Assembly (NCBI RefSeq): GCF_005503015.1
Contig: NZ_SCOL01000001.1
Span: 806,001-870,000 of the forward strand
Direction of reading: 5' to 3'
Source: Bacillus sp. E(2018)
GTDB lineage: Bacteria > Bacillota > Bacilli > Bacillales > Fictibacillaceae
Length of the DNA stretch: 64,000 nt
The translations under genes were made by a program, and so were the position numbers. Shown in pieces: positions 36,536 to 43,935 of the stretch. Numbering within the stretch: position 1 is the first letter of the stretch; each line of letters opens with the position of its first letter. The notes beneath the pieces are model-generated. The model was given only the letters and a program-made list of their open reading frames with translations. It was not told where the DNA came from and made no database searches.

Positions 36536-36778
36536 TGATATAATTTAATTCTTGGAGAAATGCAAAGCCTTCGTTTAAAATCTTTAAACGGTGTTGCTGA
36601 TCGGCTTTCTCAACTTTTGGCAACTGGTATACCGCTGTGGTACCAGTTTTGGGTTCCAAGCCCTAAATGAAGCCACTCAATGGCTATTAGGAGTGAACAA
36701 TTTTGCAGGTAAGACCTCCATTGTTTTCTCCAAGTCTGTTGGGTGGTTTTACACGTATTTAAAGTAAGGGGAATTGGG
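36536..36778 (+). promoter_or_regulatory. Extended -10 promoter and structured 5' leader of the band-7 gene
   Basis: TGATATAAT (36536-36544) is an extended -10 box, so transcription would begin near 36551 and leave a leader of about 230 bases. The leader holds a perfect inverted repeat CGTTTAAA-atc-TTTAAACG (about 36570-36590) and an outer pairing GAGAAA.../...GGCTTTCTC. A second hairpin follows with arms AACTGGTA / TACCAGTT. Before the gene there is an arm pair AAGACCTCC / GGTGGTTTT with TTTT. It is unusual for such a small gene and could be a regulatory RNA. Confidence 0.45.
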
Positions 36779-37546
36779 ATGGAATCATTTTTAGAATATC
36801 TTGTAGTCATTGGGTTCGTGTTTATTGTTGTGTTTGCCATTCTATCAATCATCAAGAAATTTTTTGCTTCGGTAACGGTGTACGAGTATGAACGTGGTGT
36901 GAAGTTTAAATATGGGGCTTTTCAGGAGAGTGTAGGCCCAGGTAAGCATAAGTATTCTCCTGCCTCTACAGAGATCCTGGTTTTTGATATGAGACCGACG
37001 ATTATGCAGCTGAACGGGCAAGAGTTATTAACGGCTGATCAACTTAGTGTAAAGATTAGTGTTGCTGTAAAATATCAAATTACTGATCCGCAAATTCTGA
37101 TCACTGAATATGAAGATTATGAGGAGCATGTGTATATGAACGTACAGCTCAAACTGCGTGATGTAGTACCTTCGTTAGAATTAGATGATCTGTTGAGCAA
37201 GCGGAATGAAGTGAATGATTCGCTTCAACAACTTTTTGTTGATAACGCGTTTGCTGGATTAACCATTCTTTCAGTAGACATAAAAGATATTATGTTATCT
37301 GCCGAACTAAAAAAAGCATTTCTTGAAGTGATCAAAGCGAAAAAAGAAGCGCAATCCTCACTGGAGAGAGCTAGAGGAGAAGCAGCAACCTTAAGAAGTC
37401 TAGCGAACACGGCTAAAATGCTGGAGAACAACCCAGAATTAGCAAAACTTCGCTTAATGAACACAATTGAGAACTCGAAAGGCAATACGTTTGTAGTCGA
37501 TCTGGCAAATAGTACACATAGCATTAAAGAGCAATCCAACTCGTAA
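36779..37546 (+). CDS. SPFH/band-7 (stomatin/slipin-like) membrane protein
   Basis: 255 residues from ATG 36779 (AAGGGGAATTGGG upstream). One N-terminal membrane helix (about 5-27) is followed by a band-7 domain (about 35-200) with YERGVKFKYGAF, VGPGKHKY and VSVDIKDIMLSAELKKAF. A short coiled helix region then follows (KAKKEAQSSLERARGEAATLRSLANTAKMLENNPELAKLR). SPFH proteins form oligomeric rings in membrane microdomains and often protect against stress. It is preceded by a long structured leader and followed by its own terminator. Confidence 0.88.
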   Translation: MESFLEYLVVIGFVFIVVFAILSIIKKFFASVTVYEYERGVKFKYGAFQESVGPGKHKYSPASTEILVFDMRPTIMQLNGQELLTADQLSVKISVAVKYQITDPQILITEYEDYEEHVYMNVQLKLRDVVPSLELDDLLSKRNEVNDSLQQLFVDNAFAGLTILSVDIKDIMLSAELKKAFLEVIKAKKEAQSSLERARGEAATLRSLANTAKMLENNPELAKLRLMNTIENSKGNTFVVDLANSTHSIKEQSNS

Positions 37547-37555
37547 CAAAGAACG

Positions 37556-37588
37556 TGCATTTCTTCTAGAAGGAGAAGTGCATTTTTT
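37556..37588 (+). terminator. Terminator after the band-7 gene
   Basis: Stem TGCATTTCT / AGAAGTGCA (one G-U pair) followed by six T. Confidence 0.75.
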
Positions 37589-37626
37589 ATGGAAAGAGTT
37601 AGTAGATTAAGTGAGGAGTGGTTAGT

Positions 37627-38094
37627 ATGAATCATTCGTTAGAAGCGGGATTGAAAAAGATGTTACAAGAAGCATTTGATGGACCACAAAAACCAGTGAC
37701 CGTTAGCTGGTTTACGAATACTAAACCAGACTCAGGCATATTTGGAGTTTTATCTCAACTAACTGCTGATGATGCATCAAAACAAATCTATGGAACAACA
37801 CTCGCTGCTCATACCGATCACGTTCGATACCATATGTGGGGAACCAATGAATGGTTGTATGATGGGGCATTTCCAACAATGGATTGGAATAAAAGTTGGG
37901 AAATTCAAGCAGTTAGCGAAGACGACTGGCTTTCCATTCAAGAAGGATTGAGGAATGAATACCAACGTCTTTTAGAAAAGATTGATCATATACAATGGAC
38001 AGAAGACTTGGCAAATGAATTAGTAGGTTCTTTGGCGCATTCAGCTTATCACCTTGGTGCAATTCAACAAATGTTAAAATTTATGGAAGACTAG
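37627..38094 (+). CDS. DinB-like four-helix protein
   Basis: 155 residues from ATG 37627. It looks like the DinB/YfiT-like metal-binding four-helix fold: conserved histidine in LAAHTDHVRYH (about 59-69) and the C-terminal LVGSLAHSAYHLGAIQQML (about 132-150), whose histidines would complete a metal site. Members include thiol transferases and metalloenzymes of unknown substrate. The function here is not assigned. Confidence 0.7.
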   Translation: MNHSLEAGLKKMLQEAFDGPQKPVTVSWFTNTKPDSGIFGVLSQLTADDASKQIYGTTLAAHTDHVRYHMWGTNEWLYDGAFPTMDWNKSWEIQAVSEDDWLSIQEGLRNEYQRLLEKIDHIQWTEDLANELVGSLAHSAYHLGAIQQMLKFMED

Positions 38095-38102
38095 GTGTAA
38101 AC

Positions 38103-38237
38103 ATGTATATTGCCGGAATTGCAATCATAGTTACCGTGTTTTTTACTTTGCTGGGCATTGATATACAACTTAGAAAGAACAATAAACAAAATGAAGAAAT
38201 CATAGAGTTGTTGAAAGAAATCAATGAAAAATATTGA
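38103..38237 (+). CDS. Single-span membrane microprotein (44 aa)
   Basis: ATG 38103 has TAGGTG upstream. The product starts MYIAGIAIIVTVFFTLLGID (one membrane helix) and ends with an amphipathic charged helix (NEEIIELLKEINEKY). The pattern fits many real Bacillus microproteins that sit between genes on the same strand. The function is unknown. Confidence 0.55.
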   Translation: MYIAGIAIIVTVFFTLLGIDIQLRKNNKQNEEIIELLKEINEKY

Positions 38238-38255
38238 ATGGTTTAGGTGCATGGT

Positions 38256-38714
38256 ATGGAAATTAAAGTACAATCAGAAATCTATCGTTTAGGTCTTTTT
38301 ATCGGCTTCTTAGAAGTGAAAAATGTTATCGAGTGGGCTGATCAATTAATAGAGAAGTTGGATCAGCCTCCTTACGAAATTCTTGAAATCTCGTTATCTT
38401 CTAATGCTACTATAGCTTCGGTATGTTCAAAGTTAACCGATGTAAAAGGAGAATGTGATGAGGCGCGTCCGATTCAAGGAATTCTAAGTCTACTTTATGA
38501 TGAGTTAAGTCAAACGAGTGATGTAACGGAAATATGTACATATATGTATCGTCTTGTTGGTCACATTCCAGAGAGTTGTGATGATATTGAAAGGTCGATT
38601 ATTAATCTAACAGATAGGTGGGAAATGGCGGTTGTTGGCTACTATGGGGATGAAGAAGAAGCTCGTAATGAGATTTTTGAATTCCTTAAAGAATTTGAGT
38701 CATTAAAAGATTGA
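38256..38714 (+). CDS. Hypothetical acidic helical protein (152 aa)
   Basis: ATG 38256 is preferred over GTG 38247, because TTTAGGTG then has correct spacing. The product is mostly helical and acidic: FLEVKNVIEWADQLIEKLDQPPYEILEISLSS at the N-terminus and YYGDEEEARNEIFEFLKEFESL at the C-terminus. No catalytic motif or known family was recognised. It resembles the small hypothetical proteins common in Bacillus immunity-like clusters. Confidence 0.6.
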   Translation: MEIKVQSEIYRLGLFIGFLEVKNVIEWADQLIEKLDQPPYEILEISLSSNATIASVCSKLTDVKGECDEARPIQGILSLLYDELSQTSDVTEICTYMYRLVGHIPESCDDIERSIINLTDRWEMAVVGYYGDEEEARNEIFEFLKEFESLKD

Positions 38715-38757
38715 CACTTATAAACTTGTAAATCATTTGAGCGTAAAAGGAGAGTAA

Positions 38758-38919
38758 ATGAAAAAGCGAAAAAAGCGTATAGCTTTCTTCGCTGCAATAC
38801 TTATTTCATCTCTGCTAACAATTCTTCCAACTGGTTCCAAGTCATCGTCACACCTTCAAGCATACCCATGTCTAGAACTGTCTTCACATCATCAGCAGAA
38901 GCATATTCTGCACGGTTGA
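38758..38919 (+). pseudogene. Truncated secreted-protein gene (start plus signal peptide only)
   Basis: AAAAGGAG precedes ATG 38758, and the first 25 residues form a clear signal peptide (MKKRKKRIAFFAAILISSLL). From about 38801 the frame runs antisense through the end of the minus-strand SRPBCC gene and stops at 38919 with no sensible sequence. The simplest reading is that a deletion or insertion joined the start of a lost exported-protein gene to the neighbour. A genuine 53-residue product is possible but unlikely. Confidence 0.5.
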
Positions 38920-39322
38920 TCAGTTTTGTTTGGTTGCCTTCTGAAACAAAGGTTAATGTAACTTTTGTTTGAGGCAGTTCTTCAGAAACATTGCCTTCTG
39001 CATCAGAAAACGCGTCTACGCTCTTGATTTTCTCTGGTGCCACGATCTCATGAAATACAGCTCTGCCCCAAGATTCGTGTCCGAAGTATTCTTGACTCTC
39101 ATCTGTGCATTTCATGCAATAATGCCAAACACCTTCAGGACGGAATTCGAACTGTTTGATCGACATTGTCCAGCCACCAGGAGCCCACCAGCGCTTCAAA
39201 TGTTCTTCTTCAGAAAAAGCTTTAAACACAAGTTCGCGAGGTGCATTAAAGGTACGTTCTAACACCAGTACATTTCCTTCTACTTTAGAAGTTAATTGAT
39301 TCGTTTTATTTTCAACAGTCAT
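38801..39322 (-). CDS. SRPBCC/AHSA1 domain protein
   Basis: 173 residues from ATG 39322 (GGAGGA upstream). Family pattern: VLERTFNAPRELVFKAFSEEEHLKRWWAPGGW at the start, then IEFRPEGVWHY-type strands and the end MTWNQLEELLAEM. It probably belongs to the same operon as the ArsR gene 39362-39676, which lies upstream on the same strand. The ligand is unknown. Confidence 0.85.
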   Translation of the reverse strand: MTVENKTNQLTSKVEGNVLVLERTFNAPRELVFKAFSEEEHLKRWWAPGGWTMSIKQFEFRPEGVWHYCMKCTDESQEYFGHESWGRAVFHEIVAPEKIKSVDAFSDAEGNVSEELPQTKVTLTFVSEGNQTKLINRAEYASADDVKTVLDMGMLEGVTMTWNQLEELLAEMK

Positions 39323-39361
39323 TATTAATTCCTCCTTCATTTATGTAGTGCTAAATATCAT

Positions 39362-39676
39362 TTATTTCATGTCTTTTAAATATTCATCTAAGCGGTCGAA
39401 CCGATCTTCCCAAATGTTTCGAAAGGTATCAAGCCATTCTTCTAGTTCTAAGAAAGGTTGTGACTGCAGCTTATAGATTCGACGATTCGCAATAGGTTGA
39501 ACCTCAACAAGTCCAGAATCACTAAGTACACGTAGATGCTTTGATACCTGCGGTTGGCGCAGCTTAAGGCTGTCGGCAATTTCTCCTACAGTGAGAGGAC
39601 CAACTCTCAAAAGCTCAACAATGTGAAAGCGATTGGGCTCGGCAAGTGCATGCAAGGTTGTAAGTTTCTCGCCCAT
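39362..39676 (-). CDS. ArsR-family transcriptional regulator
   Basis: 104-residue winged helix: LAEPNRFHIVELLRVGPLTVGEIADSLKLRQPQVSKHLRVLSDSGLVE (helix-turn-helix about 28-50), then YKLQSQPFLELEEWLDTFRNIWEDRF. No CxC metal motif is present, again the AHSA1-associated subgroup. The order regulator then SRPBCC is the usual one. The dyad at 39716-39737 just upstream is a probable operator. Confidence 0.87.
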   Translation of the reverse strand: MGEKLTTLHALAEPNRFHIVELLRVGPLTVGEIADSLKLRQPQVSKHLRVLSDSGLVEVQPIANRRIYKLQSQPFLELEEWLDTFRNIWEDRFDRLDEYLKDMK

Positions 39677-39715
39677 AAACTGTTCCTCCTTTCATATACA
39701 ATATAACTCACAAAG

Positions 39716-39737
39716 AATATTCCTGTAAAGGAATATT
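39716..39737. promoter_or_regulatory. Candidate ArsR operator
   Basis: Inverted repeat AATATTCC-tgtaaa-GGAATATT, 40 bp upstream of the ArsR start. The size and AT-rich inverted pattern are typical of ArsR-family operators. Different from the dyad of the first module, so cross-talk looks unlikely. Confidence 0.5.
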
Positions 39738-39797
39738 AAAGAAAGACTTTTCGACAATTCCGTCAAACTTACCAAAAGGAAGATAGGATGATTTTTA

Positions 39798-40595
39798 ATG
39801 CTCTGTAAAGTTAAGAGGGGAAGCATTCATTATAAAATGATGGGTGATGGGATGCCATTAATCATTTTACACTCAATGGGCACGGACCATCGTTCTATGA
39901 AGGAGTGGCTGGAACCCATATTCAACAATAAGCATGGTTATCAAAGAGTGTATGTGGATATACCTGCTCATGGGCACAGTGAGATTGATTCAACCGTTAA
40001 ATCAACCGATGATATACTTTCAAACTTAATAGAGTTTATAGATATTATGTTCTCGAATAAGGACTTTGCGTTACTTGGTTCTTCTTACGGGGGATACCTT
40101 GCTCAAGGGATCGTTCACATAAAAAGGAACCATGTAAAAAAGCTGCTATTATTGGCTTCAGCCATTCATCGAAAAGAACGAAGCGTACCGGAAAAAGTAT
40201 TGATCGAAAAAAACCAATCAATACTCCACGCACTAGAAGAGGATTTTAGAACTGCTTTTGAAACCTTAATGATTTGTCAGAAAAAAGAGAACCTGAAATG
40301 CTTTTTAGAAGAAGTTCAACCAGGAAGACAACTTGCAAATCGTAATTTTCTAACCTCCAACTGGAGAGAGGAAGGGTATTTTCTTTCACAGGAACCGTTT
40401 TCTGATATATCATGCTTACCGCAAGAAGTACTCCTTATACTCGGAAAACAAGATCATATTTGTGGTTATCAAGATTATGAGTTTTTGTTGGACAAGTTCC
40501 CTCATTCAAACCGAGTGATTGTGAATCATGCAGGTCATATGCTGCATATTGAGCAACGTAAAATGGTTCAACAACTAATTGGAGATTGGCTCTAA
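39798..40595 (+). CDS. Alpha/beta hydrolase
   Basis: 265-residue alpha/beta-hydrolase with LHSMGTDHRSMKEWLEPIF near residue 25, nucleophile GSSYGG (Ser about 96), GKQDHICGYQDY near 216 and AGHMLHIEQ near 245 (catalytic His). It is a paralogue of the hydrolase at 3631-4446. Transcribed away from the ArsR module. The substrate is unknown. Confidence 0.83.
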   Translation: MLCKVKRGSIHYKMMGDGMPLIILHSMGTDHRSMKEWLEPIFNNKHGYQRVYVDIPAHGHSEIDSTVKSTDDILSNLIEFIDIMFSNKDFALLGSSYGGYLAQGIVHIKRNHVKKLLLLASAIHRKERSVPEKVLIEKNQSILHALEEDFRTAFETLMICQKKENLKCFLEEVQPGRQLANRNFLTSNWREEGYFLSQEPFSDISCLPQEVLLILGKQDHICGYQDYEFLLDKFPHSNRVIVNHAGHMLHIEQRKMVQQLIGDWL

Positions 40596-40599
40596 ATAA

Positions 40600-40908
40600 T
40601 TAACGATTATTCCGAAGTTGTTTTGTAACGCCATTAATCAAATAAAATAGCCCCATAATAAGAGGAACATGAATTGGAATATCAATAGAAGATTTACTAT
40701 TAATAAAATAAACGTACAAAGTGACTAGCATTGCCGTAATAGGGAACGAGATCCACCAGTTACGTATCTTAAAGGTTAAATAGCCAACAGTGAATGATAA
40801 AAGCAGTAAAGTTGATGTGAGTAGCGACCAATTCGTTATGGAGAGGAAAGGAAAAAGAAATAAACAGATAATGAAATACACACACGTTACATATAATGCT
40901 TGTTTCAA
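40600..40908 (-). CDS. Small membrane protein (102 aa)
   Basis: Four predicted hydrophobic segments (about 4-24, 28-46, 52-68, 78-95) and a short basic tail (TKQLRNNR). Converges with the hydrolase gene with only 4 bp between them. The family is not recognised. Confidence 0.6.
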   Translation of the reverse strand: MKQALYVTCVYFIICLFLFPFLSITNWSLLTSTLLLLSFTVGYLTFKIRNWWISFPITAMLVTLYVYFINSKSSIDIPIHVPLIMGLFYLINGVTKQLRNNR

Positions 40909-41013
40909 ACTAAATTCTCCGATCTCTTAGATTTCTTTTACAAGTTGAGTGAAACCAAATGCATGTGGTAAGCGACAAAACGTTAATGAATGATTTATTT
41001 AGGAGGAGTAAAA

Positions 41014-41463
41014 ATGGGTAAAAAAAAGGTCTTACCTCTTGTTCTTACATTTTTACTGATTTCAGGTTTCTTTACGTACTACATCATGAACGCGAAACCA
41101 CCAACCGCAAGTGCGAAAACAGCAACAAATGTCATGATACCCGTCAAGCAAAGCAGTTATTGTTGGGATGGATTTTTAAGTGGTGGGTGCGCTGATTATG
41201 CTGAACCTTTTATGATGAACGACATTGAGCCTGTAACCGTTGCACCAAGTGAGAAGATCACGATCTCTTATAATCGCAAGCCTATTAAAGTATCTAAAGA
41301 AGTAATGGTGTGGTCTAAGAGTCAGTCAGATTCTAAAAGTGTGAAATTGTTGGTGAATGGAACCTTTGTAGCCCCTCAAGAAAGTGGAACATATGCGGTG
41401 AGTACAGACGGAAATTGGAAACGGGGATCAGCAAGTCATGTGTTTTTTATTACAGTCAAATAA
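41014..41463 (+). CDS. Exported hypothetical protein (149 aa)
   Basis: ATG 41014 has AGGAGGAG upstream. Residues 1-24 are a basic start plus hydrophobic stretch (MGKKKVLPLVLTFLLISGFF), a signal peptide or anchor. The mature part contains two cysteines (CWDGFLSGGC) and beta-rich segments (VKLLVNGTFVAPQESGTYAV), suggesting a small extracellular beta-sandwich with a possible disulfide. The function is unknown. Confidence 0.65.
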   Translation: MGKKKVLPLVLTFLLISGFFTYYIMNAKPPTASAKTATNVMIPVKQSSYCWDGFLSGGCADYAEPFMMNDIEPVTVAPSEKITISYNRKPIKVSKEVMVWSKSQSDSKSVKLLVNGTFVAPQESGTYAVSTDGNWKRGSASHVFFITVK

Positions 41464-41485
41464 ATGATGTAATGATTTGAACTGT

Positions 41486-41529
41486 GGCAAAAAAGTAACC
41501 CATCTCTTTTTACTTGGGATGGGTTACTT
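41486..41529. terminator. Bidirectional terminator
   Basis: 12-bp stem AAGTAACCCATC (41493-41504) / GATGGGTTACTT (41518-41529). On the minus strand it is followed by six T, ideal for the small minus-strand gene 41548-41658. On the plus strand it closes the exported-protein gene. Confidence 0.8.
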
Positions 41530-41547
41530 GTATGACTCTTATCCATT

Positions 41548-41658
41548 TTATTTTTTCTTCCGTTTTTCCATTTCCTTTTTAACTAAAGGAACAACTTTAT
41601 CTTTGATCCCTTGTTGTACTTTTGGATTGCTGAGTACTTTTTTGATTTGTTCTTTCAT
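41548..41658 (-). CDS. Basic microprotein (36 aa)
   Basis: ATG 41658 follows a GGGGG site at a spacing of about 10. The product is a short lysine-rich helix: MKEQIKKVLSNPKVQQ ... ending KKEMEKRKKK. A T-rich terminator follows on the same strand. The combination of site, ORF and terminator makes it likely to be real. The function is unknown. Confidence 0.5.
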   Translation of the reverse strand: MKEQIKKVLSNPKVQQGIKDKVVPLVKKEMEKRKKK

Positions 41659-41772
41659 TTAGCGAACCCCCTAGAATAATGATAATCCTATATTTCCCCT
41701 TTAGATCCACATTTTAAACGTGTATGTATGTATCGTAAACTTGAAAAGCTACCCCGAAAGGCAGCTCTTATA

Positions 41773-41859
41773 TTAACCGATTCTCTTTTTGTTTTTCTTG
41801 CTCTTACGTGCTTTCTTGCAAGCCAATAATCCATCTAATACTTTAATGAAACTACTCAA
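41773..41859 (-). CDS. Basic microprotein (about 28 aa)
   Basis: A TTG start at 41859 has GGGGGTG 7 bases upstream. The product is LSSFIKVLDGLL followed by a lysine/arginine-rich tail (ARKSKKNKKRIG). A hairpin AGCTGCC/GGGTAGCT followed by TTTTC lies just downstream on the same strand. A GTG three codons further upstream is the alternative start. Weak case: size and composition only. Confidence 0.35.
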   Translation of the reverse strand: MSSFIKVLDGLLACKKARKSKKNKKRIG

Positions 41860-42057
41860 AGAAGACACCCCCATCTATCTCATGTTGAGAAAAGAATAAG
41901 GATCTCAACAATCCCTATTCTCTATATCATATGAGAGCTTGTCTGATTGGTTTGGACATTTGTTGATGATTCTTGTAAATAGGACTGGAGAAGGATTATC
42001 TCTTTGTTAATAGAAAGTAGAGCTATATGCATTTGTTAATAAGGGGAGGTGCTCTCT

Positions 42058-42312
42058 ATGGATGAAGAACTTCGTAAAGTGAAAAAGCGTATGGATAAAC
42101 GCTTAGAAGAATACGATGAACAGAATCAAATGAATCCTCCTTTTAACGATGCCATAGATCATTTTGGAAAGATTGAAGGCTATCCCACTCAGAATCTTTC
42201 CAAAGTGAACATGAAAGGCTTTCCATTGGCTATCCGTATTCTAGGGTACTTTTTCCTTGGAACGATGGGTGTGGGGATGATTATGGTTCTACTTTTAACC
42301 CTGTTAAAATAA
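42058..42312 (+). CDS. Small membrane-anchored protein (84 aa)
   Basis: ATG 42058 has AGGGGAGGTG upstream. The N-terminal 55 residues are charged and helical (DEELRKVKKRMDKRLEEYDEQ), and a single C-terminal membrane helix (about 63-83) follows. It is the type of small tail-anchored protein common in Bacillus. The function is unknown. Confidence 0.6.
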   Translation: MDEELRKVKKRMDKRLEEYDEQNQMNPPFNDAIDHFGKIEGYPTQNLSKVNMKGFPLAIRILGYFFLGTMGVGMIMVLLLTLLK

Positions 42313-42347
42313 ATCATTATTAAAAACTATGGTGAGGTGTTCTCATT

Positions 42348-42560
42348 TTGGATAAACGTGTTCAATTTGACTTTGAGATCGATTTTTCGAATGGCGGGGG
42401 ATTGCAGGGGCAAGAATTCCATCTGGATCTGCACGGTGATGATATCTCTGATGAAGAGCTAGCAAAGTATATTGTTGAGGATATGAGACTGCTGATGGTT
42501 GGGGAAGTCAGGATTCTAAACAAGAAAATCATTGAGGAGAAGCATAAACGGAAGTCGTGA
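42348..42560 (+). CDS. Small hypothetical protein (70 aa)
   Basis: TTG 42348 has GAGGTG upstream. The product has an acidic first half (DFEIDFSNGGGLQGQEFHLDLHGDDISDEELAKYIVEDM) and a basic end (IIEEKHKRKS). The motif FSNGGGLQGQEFHLD is distinctive and may be a metal-binding turn, but I do not recognise the family. It lies close to the previous gene and may be cotranscribed. Confidence 0.6.
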   Translation: MDKRVQFDFEIDFSNGGGLQGQEFHLDLHGDDISDEELAKYIVEDMRLLMVGEVRILNKKIIEEKHKRKS

Positions 42561-42613
42561 TGTTAAGTAAATGAATTCATGAAATTAACGTGCTTACTAC
42601 TGGAGGTTTCATT

Positions 42614-43114
42614 TTGAGTACTACCTATGTAAATTGGGGAGAATCAATAGTCAAATTAACTTGGAAAAGGTCTGCTACTCTCCCTTCATATCATTTAATT
42701 ACAAGTGTTCACGGTTTTTGTTTTAAAAAAGGTCAGTTATTATTAGTAGATTTGAAACATAGAGGATGGGACTTTCCGGGAGGTCACCTTGAAATCGGTG
42801 AAACACCACTAGAGTGTTTTTAAAGAGAAGCACTTGAAGAAGGGTACGTTGAAGGTGAATGTAAGATGCTTGGTCATATCACGGTTGACCACAGCGAGAA
42901 CCCACAATGGACTGAGGAAAGTTGCTATCCTAAAATTGGATATCAAGTTTTTTACAAAATGAATATTACAAAAGCACTTCATTTTGATGGTGCGTTTGAA
43001 GCTTCCCTACGTACATTCATAGATCCCAGCGAAGTTGCTTCTTACTACCATAAATGGAACGCACTGTACCAAGAAATATTGGACTATGCGATTCAACAAG
43101 AAAAGACCTTCTAA
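42614..43114 (+). pseudogene. NUDIX hydrolase gene with an in-frame stop
   Basis: TTG 42614 (GGAGG 7 bases upstream) opens a NUDIX protein whose Nudix box reads GGHLEIGETPLECF-stop-REALEEGYVEG. The TAA at 42821-42823 falls inside the catalytic box, and the rest of the domain continues in the same frame to 43114 (CYPKIGYQVFYKMNI...). A single A-to-T change (AAA to TAA) would explain it. Nudix enzymes hydrolyse nucleotide diphosphates. This copy should be inactive. Confidence 0.78.
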
Positions 43115-43126
43115 ATAGAAGGTCTT
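43103..43126. terminator. Bidirectional terminator
   Basis: Perfect stem AAGACCTTCT / AGAAGGTCTT with loop AAAT, between the converging NUDIX and GNAT genes. Confidence 0.8.
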
Positions 43127-43135
43127 ATTTACATA

Positions 43136-43666
43136 TCAAGAAAATGCTTCAGAATAATGAACAACACCACTAACATCAGCTAAGGAATCCTCAGTTATCT
43201 CAATTGCCATAAAGACTTCATCAGGAACTTCAAAAGGAGCTTTAATCCCCCAGTTGCTTGCCGGTTGAAAACCAAACTTCGGATAATAATCTTGATGTCC
43301 TAACACAATGACGGACTGATAGCCCAAATTCTTGGCAGTTGAAAGTGCGGTTTTAATGAGTTTACTGCCAATCCCTTTATGTTGAAACTGCGGTATCACC
43401 GAAACAGGGGCAAGTGCTAGAGATTCATTAGTCTGTTTTTCATTAATAATTTTTACTTTTGAAAGTAGAATGTGGCCGATGATCTCTTGTTCACCATTTT
43501 CAGCCACTAACGAAAGTTCAGAAACGAATGCTTCTGTCTTTCTGATTCGATTTACGAGAATATGTTCCTTCTTGTCACTGAATGCCTCAGATTCAAATGA
43601 CTTTCTAACCACTTCTTCCGTCTTCTTAAAGTCTTCCGTACGTTCAACGCGAATGTTCACATCCAT
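43136..43666 (-). CDS. GNAT acetyltransferase (YhbS-like)
   Basis: 176-residue GNAT: VRKSFESEAFSDKKEHILVNRIRK at the N-terminus, VIPQFQHKGIGSKLIKTAL (acetyl-CoA site, about 93-111), and GYQSVIVLGHQDYYPKFGFQPAS. The layout is that of the YhbS-type subgroup. The substrate is unknown. Single gene, convergent with the NUDIX pseudogene. Confidence 0.83.
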   Translation of the reverse strand: MDVNIRVERTEDFKKTEEVVRKSFESEAFSDKKEHILVNRIRKTEAFVSELSLVAENGEQEIIGHILLSKVKIINEKQTNESLALAPVSVIPQFQHKGIGSKLIKTALSTAKNLGYQSVIVLGHQDYYPKFGFQPASNWGIKAPFEVPDEVFMAIEITEDSLADVSGVVHYSEAFS

Positions 43667-43794
43667 TTATAGTCTCCTCATTTCATTTGATATCTTAATT
43701 TCTATAAATGGCACCTTCTTCATGTAAACAAAAAGAAGGCTTACTTACCCAGCTCTAAACATAGATGATTCAAACAAAAACCTCCATATGAAAT

Positions 43795-43875
43795 ATGTTC
43801 TATCGTATTAAGTTTCTGGATTCCAGTCAAGCTGAAAAACTAGTTCATGAAGTTAGCCTTTTTAAAAGGGATTAA
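43795..43875 (+). pseudogene. Possible fragment of an HPr-like domain gene
   Basis: Within the 270-bp gap before the YdeI gene, one frame reads FYRIKFLDSSQAEKLVHEVSLFKRD-stop-SVFIEII. This resembles the helix/strand pattern of HPr-like proteins (QAEKLV...FKSD.FIEI). It is short and has stops, and no ribosome site is seen. It is probably a decayed remnant. The rest of the gap shows nothing. Confidence 0.25.
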
Positions 43876-43935
43876 TCTGTTTTCATAGAAATCATATGAG
43901 TTGATAATTGAAAAGAAGGATGAGGGGGCTGCGTC

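Noticed and set aside
36710..36760. GGGTGG in the band-7 leader looks like the T-box core
   Set aside because: The conserved bases that should follow (NACC and CG) are not there, and no stem I specifier pattern or amino-acid gene is seen.
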